Assembly (NCBI GenBank): GCA_934445015.1
Contig: CAKSDJ010000005.1
Location: 1-59,856 of the forward strand
Direction of reading: 5' to 3'
DNA length: 59,856 nucleotides
Source: an uncultured Eubacteriales bacterium
GTDB taxonomy: Bacteria; Bacillota; Clostridia; Oscillospirales; Acutalibacteraceae
Of the stretch, positions 17,315 to 26,314 are shown in pieces. Within the stretch, counting starts at the first letter, position 1. Each line of letters starts with the position of its first letter. A model generated the notes under the pieces. The model saw only the letters and a program-made list of their open reading frames with translations. It did no database searches and was not told the DNA's origin. The position numbers were made by a program, and so were the translations under genes.

Positions 17315-18361
17315 TTATTTGTCGTTTTTGTCCGACGGTGTTTGATATACCCGTACATAATCTATAAGCATATCCGAGTGTTCGCCGTCTTTAAGTTCCC
17401 AGTCGCCGCCCCACGTGCCGCATTCGGTGGTGATGTTTATGTAACCCGGCACATTGCATATACCGCCTACGGTTGTACGCAATGTTACCTGACCGTCAAT
17501 CAAAAATACGTATTCATCAGGACTCCAGCGGAATGCAAACGTGTGGAACTGACCGTCGTAAACTTCAATAGGCGTAACGTAATCGTGATATCCCATTGAT
17601 TTGGTCTTGCCTGCCCAACCGTCCCAATGAACGGTGCTGTTTACGCCGCCGTAATTATAAAGCGACTCAAAAATATCTATTTCGGCGCCGCCCACGGCAG
17701 AATTATCATCGGGGCAATCCTCACCGGTATCCATATCGCCGGTAACAAGCCAAAATGCACCCCACATACCCGTTTTGTGATGCAGTTTTGCACATATTTC
17801 ATAATAGCCGTAGCCGTGTTCAACCAAATTTTTTGACCATACCGCACCCGAAAGATACGCGTCAACCTCTTTTGTTTCACCTGTTTTTTTATTGGTTAAT
17901 ACTTTTTTGCCTGCCTGTGCGCGGCTTACAAGGTGGCTGTTTCCGTCCAGAAATGTCATACTGTCGTCCCAATAGTTGACATAGCCTTTTGCCCTCAGGC
18001 AATTAGGGCAATACTCCCAATTGTTTTTGTTAAGTTCGGTGCCGTCAAAATCATCCTCAAAAACAAGTTCCCATTTATCAAAGGTAATAGTAAAGTCTTT
18101 TGTGATTTGCGTTGGCTTATGGCGTGCTGTTACCGTTACCGAATCGTTGCTCCTTTTATAAACGTACGGAACGATTATTTTATTGTCCTCCCGCCAGGGG
18201 ACTATATCAACGTCGCTGAAAAATTCAGACTCCGAAACTACGTTTACGCCCTCGTTTGTGATGACCGATGTTACCTTGTATTCGGCAGTACCGGTAGGTA
18301 TATCACGCACGCACATAAATTCTACCTTTTCAATGCTTGTAAATGTGTATTCGTTTTCCAT
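17315..18361 (-). CDS. Glycoside hydrolase family 16-like enzyme without signal peptide
   Basis: The 348-residue protein has an N-terminal immunoglobulin-like region (about 1-105) and then a GH16 jelly-roll domain. The catalytic signature is G-A-E-I-D-I-F-E-S, with the two glutamates as nucleophile and acid/base. W-E-L-V-F-E-D-D-F-D-G-T and W-S-P-D-E-Y-V-F-L-I-D-G also fit the family. GH16 enzymes cleave beta-1,3/1,4-glucans, agar-type galactans or xyloglucan. The ATG with GGAGG upstream gives no secretion signal, which is unusual for this family. Substrate cannot be decided. Confidence 0.85.
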   Translation of the reverse strand: MENEYTFTSIEKVEFMCVRDIPTGTAEYKVTSVITNEGVNVVSESEFFSDVDIVPWREDNKIIVPYVYKRSNDSVTVTARHKPTQITKDFTITFDKWELVFEDDFDGTELNKNNWEYCPNCLRAKGYVNYWDDSMTFLDGNSHLVSRAQAGKKVLTNKKTGETKEVDAYLSGAVWSKNLVEHGYGYYEICAKLHHKTGMWGAFWLVTGDMDTGEDCPDDNSAVGGAEIDIFESLYNYGGVNSTVHWDGWAGKTKSMGYHDYVTPIEVYDGQFHTFAFRWSPDEYVFLIDGQVTLRTTVGGICNVPGYINITTECGTWGGDWELKDGEHSDMLIDYVRVYQTPSDKNDK

Positions 18362-18400
18362 AAAAATCCTCCGTTGATTTTTTATAAACCAAAGTTTATT

Positions 18401-19093
18401 TTAATCGTCATTTGAAGCGTCTTTGTTACGCACCGATTTTATAATACCGGCAACCATTATAACAGCCGTTGCTGTAAAAATCAAGATACCTGCAATTATT
18501 GCAGCGTCCGTTAAACCGAAACCGTTTCCTTTTTCAGTGCTTGTGCCGTTAAGTGAAAATGTATTAAAAGCAGACTGTATTTCGGCACTTGTTGACTCAC
18601 CGTCGTTATAACACGATAAATAAAAAGTTTGTCCGCTGCAAATTGTTATATATTGCGTTACCGTGTAGACACCGCCGCTGTCTTTATGCGTGCTTTCAAC
18701 CGTTATATATTTTCTGCCGTTATTTACAAGGGTTTTGCACACATTTTCACCGTCATTGCTCACGGAATTCATAAAATCACTTAACTGCTCATCGTTAAGG
18801 TGAGATATATCGTTGACCTCAGACGAATAATTATCAGTAAAAGCGGAAAGCCGTATCTGCGTTTTCGAGTCATCTGAAACGGCAAGATATAAAAGTCCGT
18901 TCTTGCTGAAATAGGAGTTAAGTTCATCGGTGCTCATACCTATTTTTCGTGAAATTTTGGTAAGATCATCACCGCTTTTTGCCTCGGTAAAATTTTCGCC
19001 TACCGATATTGAATATTCATAACCTGCGGCGCTTACGCTTAATGAAAATATAAACATCAAAACCGCAACAACCGATAAAAATTTGATTTTCAA
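18401..19093 (-). CDS. Exported protein with C-terminal membrane anchor, unknown function
   Basis: The 230-residue product starts with a typical signal peptide (K-I-K-F-L-S-V-V-A-V-L-M-F-I, cleavage probably after S-V-S-A-A-G). It has an extracellular domain of about 165 residues and ends in a hydrophobic segment followed by a short charged tail. The start is TTG preceded by AGGTGA. The extracellular part has a conserved-looking pair of cysteines but no family I recognise. It may be translated with the GH16 gene, 40 bases downstream on the same strand, suggesting a cell-surface role. Confidence 0.65.
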   Translation of the reverse strand: MKIKFLSVVAVLMFIFSLSVSAAGYEYSISVGENFTEAKSGDDLTKISRKIGMSTDELNSYFSKNGLLYLAVSDDSKTQIRLSAFTDNYSSEVNDISHLNDEQLSDFMNSVSNDGENVCKTLVNNGRKYITVESTHKDSGGVYTVTQYITICSGQTFYLSCYNDGESTSAEIQSAFNTFSLNGTSTEKGNGFGLTDAAIIAGILIFTATAVIMVAGIIKSVRNKDASNDD

Positions 19094-19101
19094 AAAATCA
19101 C

Positions 19102-19956
19102 CTATATTATATTATTTTGTTTTTTTGCCGCGGTCAAAGTGTTCTGCATAAGGGTTGCTATTGTCATAGGTCCTACACCGCCCGGAACAGGAGTTATGTA
19201 CGATGATTTTTCGGATACATTGTTAAAGTCAACATCACCGCAAAGTTTGCCGTTTTTGTCGCGGTTCATACCCACGTCGATTACAACTGCGCCGTCTTTT
19301 ACCATATTTGCGGTCACAAAGTTTGCTTTTCCTACGGCAGAAACAAGTATATCGGCCCCTGCGGTGACTTTTTCAAGATTTTCGGTTTTTGAATGGCAAA
19401 TTGTAACCGTACCGTTTTTTTGAAGCAGCAACATAGACATAGGCTTGCCGACTATGTTTGATCGGCCTATGACAACACAGTTGCGGCCTGCAACTTCAAT
19501 GTTGTAGTATTTAAGCATTTCCATAATACCGGCAGGTGTACAGGGCAAAAAATCATAGTCACCTATCATTATTTTGCCTACATTTACGGGGTGGAATGCG
19601 TCTACGTCCTTTTCAGGCGAGATTGCTGAAATAACCGTTTTTTCATCAATGGTCTTCGGTAGCGGTAACTGACATAAAATACCGTTTACGGTTTTATCGT
19701 TATTAAGTTGCTCAATAAGGCTTAAAAGCTCTTTTTGGGTGGTATCTGCCGGAAGCAGATACTCTTTTGAAATTATGCCCAACTGTTCGCAAGTCTTTTT
19801 TTTGTTTGCGACGTAAATTTTTGAGGCCGGGTCGCTGCCCACCAGAATTACCGCAAGACATACGCTTATGCCGCTTTTATTTAGTTCTTTAACCTCACCG
19901 GCGACACGGTTTTTGACCGCCGCGGATACCTCTTTGCCGTCAATTATTTTGCTCAT
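19102..19956 (-). CDS. folD: Bifunctional methylenetetrahydrofolate dehydrogenase/cyclohydrolase
   Basis: The 284-residue enzyme interconverts methylene-, methenyl- and formyl-tetrahydrofolate in the cytoplasm. The motifs Y-V-A-N-K-K-K (catalytic Lys), G-I-L-C-Q-L-P-L-P-K, V-I-G-R-S-N-I-V-G-K-P and T-P-V-P-G-G-V-G-P-M-T-I are intact. GAGGTGA lies six bases before the ATG. The start overlaps lgt by 17 bases, so the two are likely translated together. Confidence 0.97.
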   Translation of the reverse strand: MSKIIDGKEVSAAVKNRVAGEVKELNKSGISVCLAVILVGSDPASKIYVANKKKTCEQLGIISKEYLLPADTTQKELLSLIEQLNNDKTVNGILCQLPLPKTIDEKTVISAISPEKDVDAFHPVNVGKIMIGDYDFLPCTPAGIMEMLKYYNIEVAGRNCVVIGRSNIVGKPMSMLLLQKNGTVTICHSKTENLEKVTAGADILVSAVGKANFVTANMVKDGAVVIDVGMNRDKNGKLCGDVDFNNVSEKSSYITPVPGGVGPMTIATLMQNTLTAAKKQNNII

Positions 19957-20899
19957 CTGTTTTCACCTCAGAAGAATTGTCTGTTTCGGGTTGCGCGATT
20001 TTGCTTTCGCCTTCATTTTCTGCAATATTCAGTTCGGCGCCGTTTTCATCAGCATCAAACACAGGCGTATATTCACCGTCGGTTAAAAGAACTTTTTGTT
20101 TTTTGCGTATAACAAAAAGTGCAATTGCGGCGCTTATGCAGATTATAATTGAAACTAAAACCGATACGCGAATGTTACCCAGCATAAGACTGTCGGTTCT
20201 TAAATTTTCAACGATTGCTCTTTCGAAACCGTACCAAACACAATATGTAAGAACTATCTCACCGCTGAAACGGCGTTTCTTTGACAAACTGTTAAGCACA
20301 AAAAATCCTGCGATACACCATATTGATTCATAAAGAAAACACGGGTGAACAAGGCCCACGCCCATCTCCGAAATCGTGCGGTTGCTTTGCATACCCCACC
20401 AACTGCTTCCGGTAAATGTGCCGTATGCCTCCTGATTTACAAAGTTGCCCCAGCGACCTATGCCCTGACCTATCAAAAACGCTGTGCTTGCAAGGTCGAA
20501 CATATCAAGTATTTTAATTTTTCTGAGTTTGCACATCAGAGCACCGCAGGCAAATGCGCCTATTACCGCACCGTAAATTGCAATTCCCGAAAAACCGCTT
20601 GACGAGCCGAACCCGAAAAAATCACCGATACTTTCAAGTTTAACACCGTCAAAAATCACGTAATAGGTTCTGGCGCACAGTATTGATACAGGCGTTGTTA
20701 CTATTATTACATCAAGCATACGGTCGGTGTTTACATTGAAACGCGGCGCACTTTTAATGCCGTAAATAATTGCAAGCATGAAACCGAGTGCAATTATTAT
20801 TCCGTACCAGTAAATATCCCAACCGTTGCCGATAGGCAGAGTAAACGCTATGGGGTTGAGCTTTAAATGAATTCCGAATATTGTAACGTCATATTTCAT
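19940..20899 (-). CDS. lgt: Prolipoprotein diacylglyceryl transferase
   Basis: The 319-residue membrane enzyme attaches diacylglycerol to lipobox cysteines. Several membrane segments and the Lgt signature G-Q-G-I-G-R-W-G-N-F-V-N-Q-E-A-Y-G are present, followed by H-P-C-F-L-Y-E-S. The last 45 residues are acidic and polar and longer than usual. Lipoproteins for it to modify are encoded elsewhere in the window (the FKBP protein and the gene at 39815). GGAGGA precedes the ATG. Confidence 0.96.
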   Translation of the reverse strand: MKYDVTIFGIHLKLNPIAFTLPIGNGWDIYWYGIIIALGFMLAIIYGIKSAPRFNVNTDRMLDVIIVTTPVSILCARTYYVIFDGVKLESIGDFFGFGSSSGFSGIAIYGAVIGAFACGALMCKLRKIKILDMFDLASTAFLIGQGIGRWGNFVNQEAYGTFTGSSWWGMQSNRTISEMGVGLVHPCFLYESIWCIAGFFVLNSLSKKRRFSGEIVLTYCVWYGFERAIVENLRTDSLMLGNIRVSVLVSIIICISAAIALFVIRKKQKVLLTDGEYTPVFDADENGAELNIAENEGESKIAQPETDNSSEVKTDEQNN

Positions 20900-20901
20900 T
20901 T

Positions 20902-22173
20902 TCAGTCCTCCAGAGGATTTATAACCGATAAAACGGCGTTTTCATCACAAAACACATCGAGCCGTTTTAAAACATCGTCATAACTTACGGTTTTGAGTAA
21001 TTTTATTTCATCAAAAAGATTATAGTCAAACACAGCACATTCGGTGAGTTTCATGGCAAGACTTTCTACGCTGTTAAACTTTCTTACGGCGCTGCCGTAC
21101 ATTCCGCATTTTACCGCCGAAAAAAGTTTTTTGTCAATGCCTTCGGCACGCAGGCGGTTTATTTCTGCCTTTATCTCATTTGATACGCGCTCTGGGTCGC
21201 ATGACTCGCCCTCAAAAATAACTGCTGCGTAACCGTTGCCGTTAAAATATTCGCAGTCAAATTCATCGTTTATAAGCCCTTCGTTCATAAGGCGCGCGTA
21301 AAGTGGAGATGCGTCGCCGCAAATTATTTCAAGCAGCATATTAACGCAGACCTTGCTTTTGAGCCTGCGGTAAGGGGTGGCGATCTTCTGCTTGAATCCA
21401 AGGCAAAACATCGGCATACTTACGGCAAGTTTTTGTTCAACGTAATTTTTAACAATGCTTTGCGGCTCGTTAAACTCACCGCGTGTTATTTCAACCGGCT
21501 TTTTATTTATTATTGAGCTTTCTATTTGTTTTAAAGTTTTATCTGCATTTACGTTGCCGACTATGCAAATAAACATATTTGCCGGATTGTAAAACGTTTC
21601 ATAGCATTTGTAAAGCAGGTCGGCGTTTATTTCGGCAATTGATTCTACAGTGCCGGCAATATCAATGCGGACGGGGTGGCAGTGATACATAGCCTCAAGC
21701 ATATTGAACATAACCCGCCATGCGGGGCTGTCGTCATACATTTTTATTTCCTGCCCGATTATGCCTTGTTCTTTTCTTACGGTTTCTTCGGTAAAATAAG
21801 GCGATTGAACAAAGTTTAAAAGTATATCTAAATTTTCATAAAATCTGTCACTGCATGAAAACAGATAACAGGTTCTGTCAAAAGATGTGAATGCGTTTGC
21901 ATTGGCACCTGTTTTGGCGTATTTTGTAAATGCGTCGCCGTCTTCACTTTCAAAAAGTTTGTGTTCAAGGTAGTGGGCAATGCCCTCAGGCACGTTTATC
22001 ATTTCGCCGCCGTCTTTTGAAAAACGGGTATCAATAGAACCGTATTTTGTGCCGAATATTGCGTAGCACGATGAGTACTGCGGTTTTTCCATAATATAAA
22101 CCGTAAGACCGCATGAAAGTTTTGCTTTTACGTAACCCTCATCGGCAAAACCTTCAAAAAACTGTTTTTCCAT
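20902..22173 (-). CDS. M16 zinc peptidase, catalytic subunit (YmfH-like)
   Basis: The 423-residue protein carries the inverted zinc motif H-Y-L-E-H (H-x-x-E-H) at about residue 67 and a downstream glutamate region, as in active insulinase-family peptidases. The gene overlaps the preceding M16 gene by one base, so the two products probably form a heterodimer. Similar pairs occur as YmfF/YmfH in Bacillus and near peptide maturation systems elsewhere. No signal peptide is present, so it should act in the cytoplasm. Its substrate is unknown. Confidence 0.88.
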   Translation of the reverse strand: MEKQFFEGFADEGYVKAKLSCGLTVYIMEKPQYSSCYAIFGTKYGSIDTRFSKDGGEMINVPEGIAHYLEHKLFESEDGDAFTKYAKTGANANAFTSFDRTCYLFSCSDRFYENLDILLNFVQSPYFTEETVRKEQGIIGQEIKMYDDSPAWRVMFNMLEAMYHCHPVRIDIAGTVESIAEINADLLYKCYETFYNPANMFICIVGNVNADKTLKQIESSIINKKPVEITRGEFNEPQSIVKNYVEQKLAVSMPMFCLGFKQKIATPYRRLKSKVCVNMLLEIICGDASPLYARLMNEGLINDEFDCEYFNGNGYAAVIFEGESCDPERVSNEIKAEINRLRAEGIDKKLFSAVKCGMYGSAVRKFNSVESLAMKLTECAVFDYNLFDEIKLLKTVSYDDVLKRLDVFCDENAVLSVINPLED

Positions 22174-23453
22174 TATTTGCCGGCCTCCTTAGGTAAAAGT
22201 TTATATACCGTGTGCAGAGAAACACCTTTTGCGGCGTTTATTACGTCATCGCGTGTTACATTTGCTATTAGTTCAATCGTATCTTCGGGCGATAACGGTT
22301 TGTCACCCGAAATTTTTAAAGAATACCACAGGTCGATCAGGCCCTGACTGTCGTTGTAAGATTTGAGCGAGTCGGTAATATTTTTTATTGATGAATCAAA
22401 TTCGCTGTCGTCAAATTCGCCGCGCTTTATTGCGTCTAACTGGTCAACGATTGCCGACAACGCTTTTTCGGCATTTTCGGATTCGACGCCGCTTGAAACC
22501 GTGATAAGACCTTTTGACTTAACGGTTGCGGCAGAACAGTAGTAGCAAAGGCTCATATTTTCGCGAACATTGTTAAACAGTTTTGAATACGGACCTCCGC
22601 CGAATATATCGCACATAACTGTAAGCGGTGCTGTGGTTTTATCGTCGCCGTACATATCGCTTGAAAATCCGAGACATAGTTTGCCCTGGGTAATATCCAT
22701 TTTTTCGGTGACAGTATTTGTTTTATCGGCTTTTTCTGTAGGTCGGCTTGCACTGCAATCGGTAATGTTTTCACGGTCGATGTTTTGCATTTTTTGCGAT
22801 ATGCCGTCAAAAAGACCCTGCGGCATGGCTCTTGAAACAACGTTAACACGCAAAAATGCGTGCGACAGAACATCGCGCCAGGCGTTGTATAAAGATTCGC
22901 CGGTTATTTTTTCAACGTCGGATACTGTACCGCATTTAGGCGTTCCGTACGGATCGTTTTTATACATCTCTTCAATGAGGCGGTTTTTTGCGTATATACG
23001 CTTTTCGCTGAGTTCGCCTTTTATATGCTCGACTGCTTTGCGTTTTTCACGGGCAATGTCTTCTTCATAAAAGGAGTTATTGTAAATTTTGGGTTCGAAA
23101 ACAAGTTGGGTAAGCAACTGCATCGCACTGTCGCAAAGCGATTCATTATCAAGTGTGTACTTGTCATCAATTACCGAAACGGCGATTTTAAGCAATTGGT
23201 AATCGCCCACTTTTTCGGCAGAAGCCGAAAGCTCGGCACCGTAAAGTTTTGAAAGTTTAAAGTTGAGTTTTGAAAAATCAGGGTAATCCTTGCTGCATGT
23301 TGTAAGCACAAACGGCAACAACGCATATTCGGCTGCGTGTTTGCGCGTCAGCGGCATATAAAAATTGAATGAAACAAGCGTAGTATTAAAGCGGTCATTT
23401 TTAACAAACAACCCCTCGGCGCCGTTTGACAAAGGTGTGATTTTGACTGACAT
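22173..23453 (-). CDS. M16 peptidase-like subunit without zinc motif (YmfF-like)
   Basis: The 426-residue protein has the M16 fold pattern but no H-x-x-E-H motif; the region where it would lie reads H-A-A-E-Y. It is therefore expected to be a non-catalytic partner that helps form the closed peptide chamber with the next gene product. Conserved M16 features such as G-G-G-P-Y-S-K-L-F and the R/Y substrate-binding region (L-C-Y-Y-C) are seen. GGAGGAG precedes the ATG. Confidence 0.85.
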   Translation of the reverse strand: MSVKITPLSNGAEGLFVKNDRFNTTLVSFNFYMPLTRKHAAEYALLPFVLTTCSKDYPDFSKLNFKLSKLYGAELSASAEKVGDYQLLKIAVSVIDDKYTLDNESLCDSAMQLLTQLVFEPKIYNNSFYEEDIAREKRKAVEHIKGELSEKRIYAKNRLIEEMYKNDPYGTPKCGTVSDVEKITGESLYNAWRDVLSHAFLRVNVVSRAMPQGLFDGISQKMQNIDRENITDCSASRPTEKADKTNTVTEKMDITQGKLCLGFSSDMYGDDKTTAPLTVMCDIFGGGPYSKLFNNVRENMSLCYYCSAATVKSKGLITVSSGVESENAEKALSAIVDQLDAIKRGEFDDSEFDSSIKNITDSLKSYNDSQGLIDLWYSLKISGDKPLSPEDTIELIANVTRDDVINAAKGVSLHTVYKLLPKEAGK

Positions 23454-23477
23454 TTAACTCCTCCCAAATCAAATTTG

Positions 23478-24044
23478 TTATGCCCCTATACCAAAGTTTT
23501 TAAGCATAACGCTGAGCGTACAAAGCGGAAGTCCGACAACACTGTAATAGTCGCCGTTAATGCGGCTTACAAATTTTGCGGCACGTGCCTGTATGCCGTA
23601 TCCGCCCGCTTTATCCATAGGTTCTTTGGTTTTTATATAATCTCTTATTTCTTTTTCTACAAGTTTTCGGAATGTAACTTCGGTTGTTACAACCTGCGTT
23701 TCATACCTGTTACCGCGCATAACCGTAACGGCAGTGTGTACGCGGTGCGTGTTGCCCGAAAGGGTATTAAGCATTATTTCGGCATCACTTTCGTCTTTTG
23801 GTTTACCCATTATTCTGTTGTTTATTTCAACAACCGTATCGGCAGAAATTATCAGGTCATCTCTGCCTGAATGTTTTGAAACCGCAAGCGCTTTTTCAAA
23901 ACTCAAACGAGCAACTTCATCTTTGACAGGTGTTTCCGGGTTGATTGATTCGTCAATATCTGCCGCAACCGCTTCAAAATCTATATCTAAAAGTTTAAGC
24001 AGTTCCCTGCGGCGAGGGGATTTTGAAGCAAGAATAATCTTCAT
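23478..24044 (-). CDS. maf: Maf-family nucleotide pyrophosphatase
   Basis: The 188-residue protein starts I-I-L-A-S-K-S-P-R-R-R-E-L-L and contains S-A-D-T-V-V and G-K-P-K-D, the signature of Maf/YhdE house-cleaning pyrophosphatases. These hydrolyse dTTP, UTP or modified nucleotides and have been linked to septum formation. The ATG at 24044 is chosen because an upstream in-frame GTG at 24053 lies inside the GGTGA ribosome binding site. Confidence 0.93.
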   Translation of the reverse strand: MKIILASKSPRRRELLKLLDIDFEAVAADIDESINPETPVKDEVARLSFEKALAVSKHSGRDDLIISADTVVEINNRIMGKPKDESDAEIMLNTLSGNTHRVHTAVTVMRGNRYETQVVTTEVTFRKLVEKEIRDYIKTKEPMDKAGGYGIQARAAKFVSRINGDYYSVVGLPLCTLSVMLKNFGIGA

Positions 24045-24133
24045 GGAATTCACCTTTATACATACAAATATACTATCGATTATTCTACCATATATTCAAT
24101 TCTTTTTCAATGGGTACGGGGTAATAATTTTTC

Positions 24134-24162
24134 TTGTATTTATCGGTATACTGTGATATAAT
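24134..24162 (+). promoter_or_regulatory. Sigma-A promoter for nrdR
   Basis: TTGTAT, 17 bases, then TATAAT, ending 33 bases before the nrdR start codon. This is very close to consensus. Confidence 0.7.
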
Positions 24163-24195
24163 TAAAAATAATTATATGTATTGGTGGTAATTGTT

Positions 24196-24648
24196 ATGAA
24201 ATGCCCTTTTTGCAGTTATGAAGAAAGCAAAGTAATCGATTCTCGCCCTACCGATGAGGGTGAAAGAATTCGCAGACGGCGTGAGTGTTTAAAATGCTCA
24301 AAACGTTTTACAACCTATGAAATGATAGAAAGTTTGCCGATAATAGTGATTAAAAAAGACGGTTCACGCGAAACGTTTGACCGTCAGAAGCTGCTTACCG
24401 GTATGTTGCGCGCTTGTGAAAAACGCCCTGTTTCAATTGAAACGCTTGATAAAGCCATAACCGACATCGAAACAGTTATACAAAACTCGCTTGACCGTGA
24501 GGTTAACAGCGAAAAAATAGGCGAACTTGTTATGGAGCAGCTTAAAAATATAGACGAGGTCGCTTATGTGCGTTTTGCGTCCGTTTACCGCCAATTTAAA
24601 GATATAAATACATTTATGGATGAACTCAACAAATTGCTTATCAAGTAG
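24196..24648 (+). CDS. nrdR: Transcriptional repressor NrdR
   Basis: The 150-residue protein has an N-terminal zinc ribbon (C-P-F-C at the start and C-L-K-C-S further on), R-R-R-R-E-C, and an ATP-cone domain (I-K-K-D-G-S-R-E). It senses ATP/dATP and represses ribonucleotide reductase genes. No reductase gene is in this window. ATG 24196 is chosen because the zinc ribbon begins immediately after it; upstream TTG/GTG codons overlap the ribosome binding site. Confidence 0.96.
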   Translation: MKCPFCSYEESKVIDSRPTDEGERIRRRRECLKCSKRFTTYEMIESLPIIVIKKDGSRETFDRQKLLTGMLRACEKRPVSIETLDKAITDIETVIQNSLDREVNSEKIGELVMEQLKNIDEVAYVRFASVYRQFKDINTFMDELNKLLIK

Positions 24649-24658
24649 GAGATTTAAA

Positions 24659-26314
24659 ATGCAGGACCTTGAATTGATGGCAGATCTTTTACTGCCTAAC
24701 ATAGATAAAACACCGCAATATTATGAGGATATGTATCCGCCGCGCGATTTGCCCGAGGGCGCCCGTGTTACGCGTATAGCGCCGAGTCCTACGGGCTATC
24801 TGCATTTGGGCACACTGTTTACAGCACTTGTAAACCGAATTACCGCAACTGCTTCGGGCGGAGTTTTTTACACCCGTATAGAAGATACCGATAAAAAACG
24901 AGAGGTAGCAGGCGGAATAGAGGATATAATTGACGGTCTTAACCGTTTCGGTATAACAATTGACGAAGGCTTTGTAAGCGGAAGCGAACAACGCGGTAAA
25001 TACGGCCCGTATCAGCAAAGTTTTCGTGCTGAGATATACCAAACATATGTAAAAGATTTGATAAAACGCGGACTTGCGTATCCTTGCTTTTGCACTGCTG
25101 AAGAACTTGACGATGTGCGCAAAATTCAGGAGGAAAATAAGATACGCACGGGTTACCACGGCGAATATGCGCGTCACAGAAATATAACTTATAAAGAGGC
25201 GAAATCGCTTATTGATGAGGGCAAACCGTTTGTTATAAGGCTTCGTTCACCCGGAAGTGATGAAAACCGAATCTCTTTTGACGACGTTATTAAGGGCAAA
25301 ATCGAAATGCCCGAAAACGATGAGGATTTTGTGCTGCTTAAATCAGACGGTATACCGACATACCATTTTGCGCACGCTGTTGACGACCACCTTATGCACA
25401 CCACTCATGTGTTAAGGGGCGACGAGTGGATATCGTCTGTTCCGAAACACATACAACTGTTTAAACTTTTGGGTTTTAAGGTGCCTAAATACGGTCACGT
25501 TTCGCCTATTATGAAATCAGATAACGGTGCAAAACGCAAAATATCAAAACGCAAGGACCCTGAGGCTGCAGTTTACTTTTTTGCGGAACAGGGTTATGAA
25601 CCCACTTGCGTAATTGAGTACCTTATGACAATAGCGGCATCCGATTTTGAGGATTGGCGCCGTGCAAATCCTAACGCCGATTACCGCACTTTTAAATTTA
25701 ATCTTAAAAAAATGTCGGTATCCGGCGCATTGTTTGACGCAAATAAGTTAAATGATATAAGCAAAATAAAAATTGCCGCAATGAAAAGCGATGAGGTATA
25801 TAAATGCCTTACAGATTGGGCAAAAGAGTTTGATATCGAGTTTTATAAACTGCTTACAGCCGATCCCGATTTTTCAAAATCAATGCTTGGCATTGACCGC
25901 GACAATGCCAAAAAACCGCGTAAAGATTTAGCACGGTGGAGTGAAGCAAAGGATTATTTTTCATACTTTTTTGCGCCTCTTTATAAACCGTGTCATGTTT
26001 TGCCAGACAACATACAAAAATCCGATGCAAAGGCATTTTTGACCGAATACAAAAATGTATATGACGCAAATGATGACAGGCAGTGTTGGTTTGATAAAAT
26101 CAAATTGCTGGCGCCGGATTTGGGCTTTGCAAGCGAAACAAAGGATTATAAGGCAAACCCTGAGCAGTTTAAAGGCAGTGCCGGCGATTTAAGCACGGTG
26201 CTCAGAATTGCAATTACAGGCAGGCAGAACACGCCCGACCTTTGCAGCATAATGCAGGTGCTCGGGCATAAAGAATGTTTAAAACGAATTGACAGTATGA
26301 TAGAGGTTTTATAA
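24659..26314 (+). CDS. gltX: Glutamate--tRNA ligase
   Basis: The 551-residue class I synthetase charges tRNA-Glu. The HIGH-equivalent A-P-S-P-T-G-Y-L-H-L-G-T follows an N-terminal extension of about 38 residues, and the KMSKS-equivalent is K-I-S-K-R-K-D. The C-terminal helical anticodon-binding region is present. The extension is typical of one clostridial GluRS subgroup. TAGGAGATT precedes the ATG at 24659. The gene stops immediately before the ATG of glnS, so they form one unit. Confidence 0.94.
   Translation: MQDLELMADLLLPNIDKTPQYYEDMYPPRDLPEGARVTRIAPSPTGYLHLGTLFTALVNRITATASGGVFYTRIEDTDKKREVAGGIEDIIDGLNRFGITIDEGFVSGSEQRGKYGPYQQSFRAEIYQTYVKDLIKRGLAYPCFCTAEELDDVRKIQEENKIRTGYHGEYARHRNITYKEAKSLIDEGKPFVIRLRSPGSDENRISFDDVIKGKIEMPENDEDFVLLKSDGIPTYHFAHAVDDHLMHTTHVLRGDEWISSVPKHIQLFKLLGFKVPKYGHVSPIMKSDNGAKRKISKRKDPEAAVYFFAEQGYEPTCVIEYLMTIAASDFEDWRRANPNADYRTFKFNLKKMSVSGALFDANKLNDISKIKIAAMKSDEVYKCLTDWAKEFDIEFYKLLTADPDFSKSMLGIDRDNAKKPRKDLARWSEAKDYFSYFFAPLYKPCHVLPDNIQKSDAKAFLTEYKNVYDANDDRQCWFDKIKLLAPDLGFASETKDYKANPEQFKGSAGDLSTVLRIAITGRQNTPDLCSIMQVLGHKECLKRIDSMIEVL

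Noticed and set aside
24620..24659. T-box or other tRNA-sensing leader before gltX
   Set aside because: Only ten bases separate nrdR and gltX, leaving no room for a leader.
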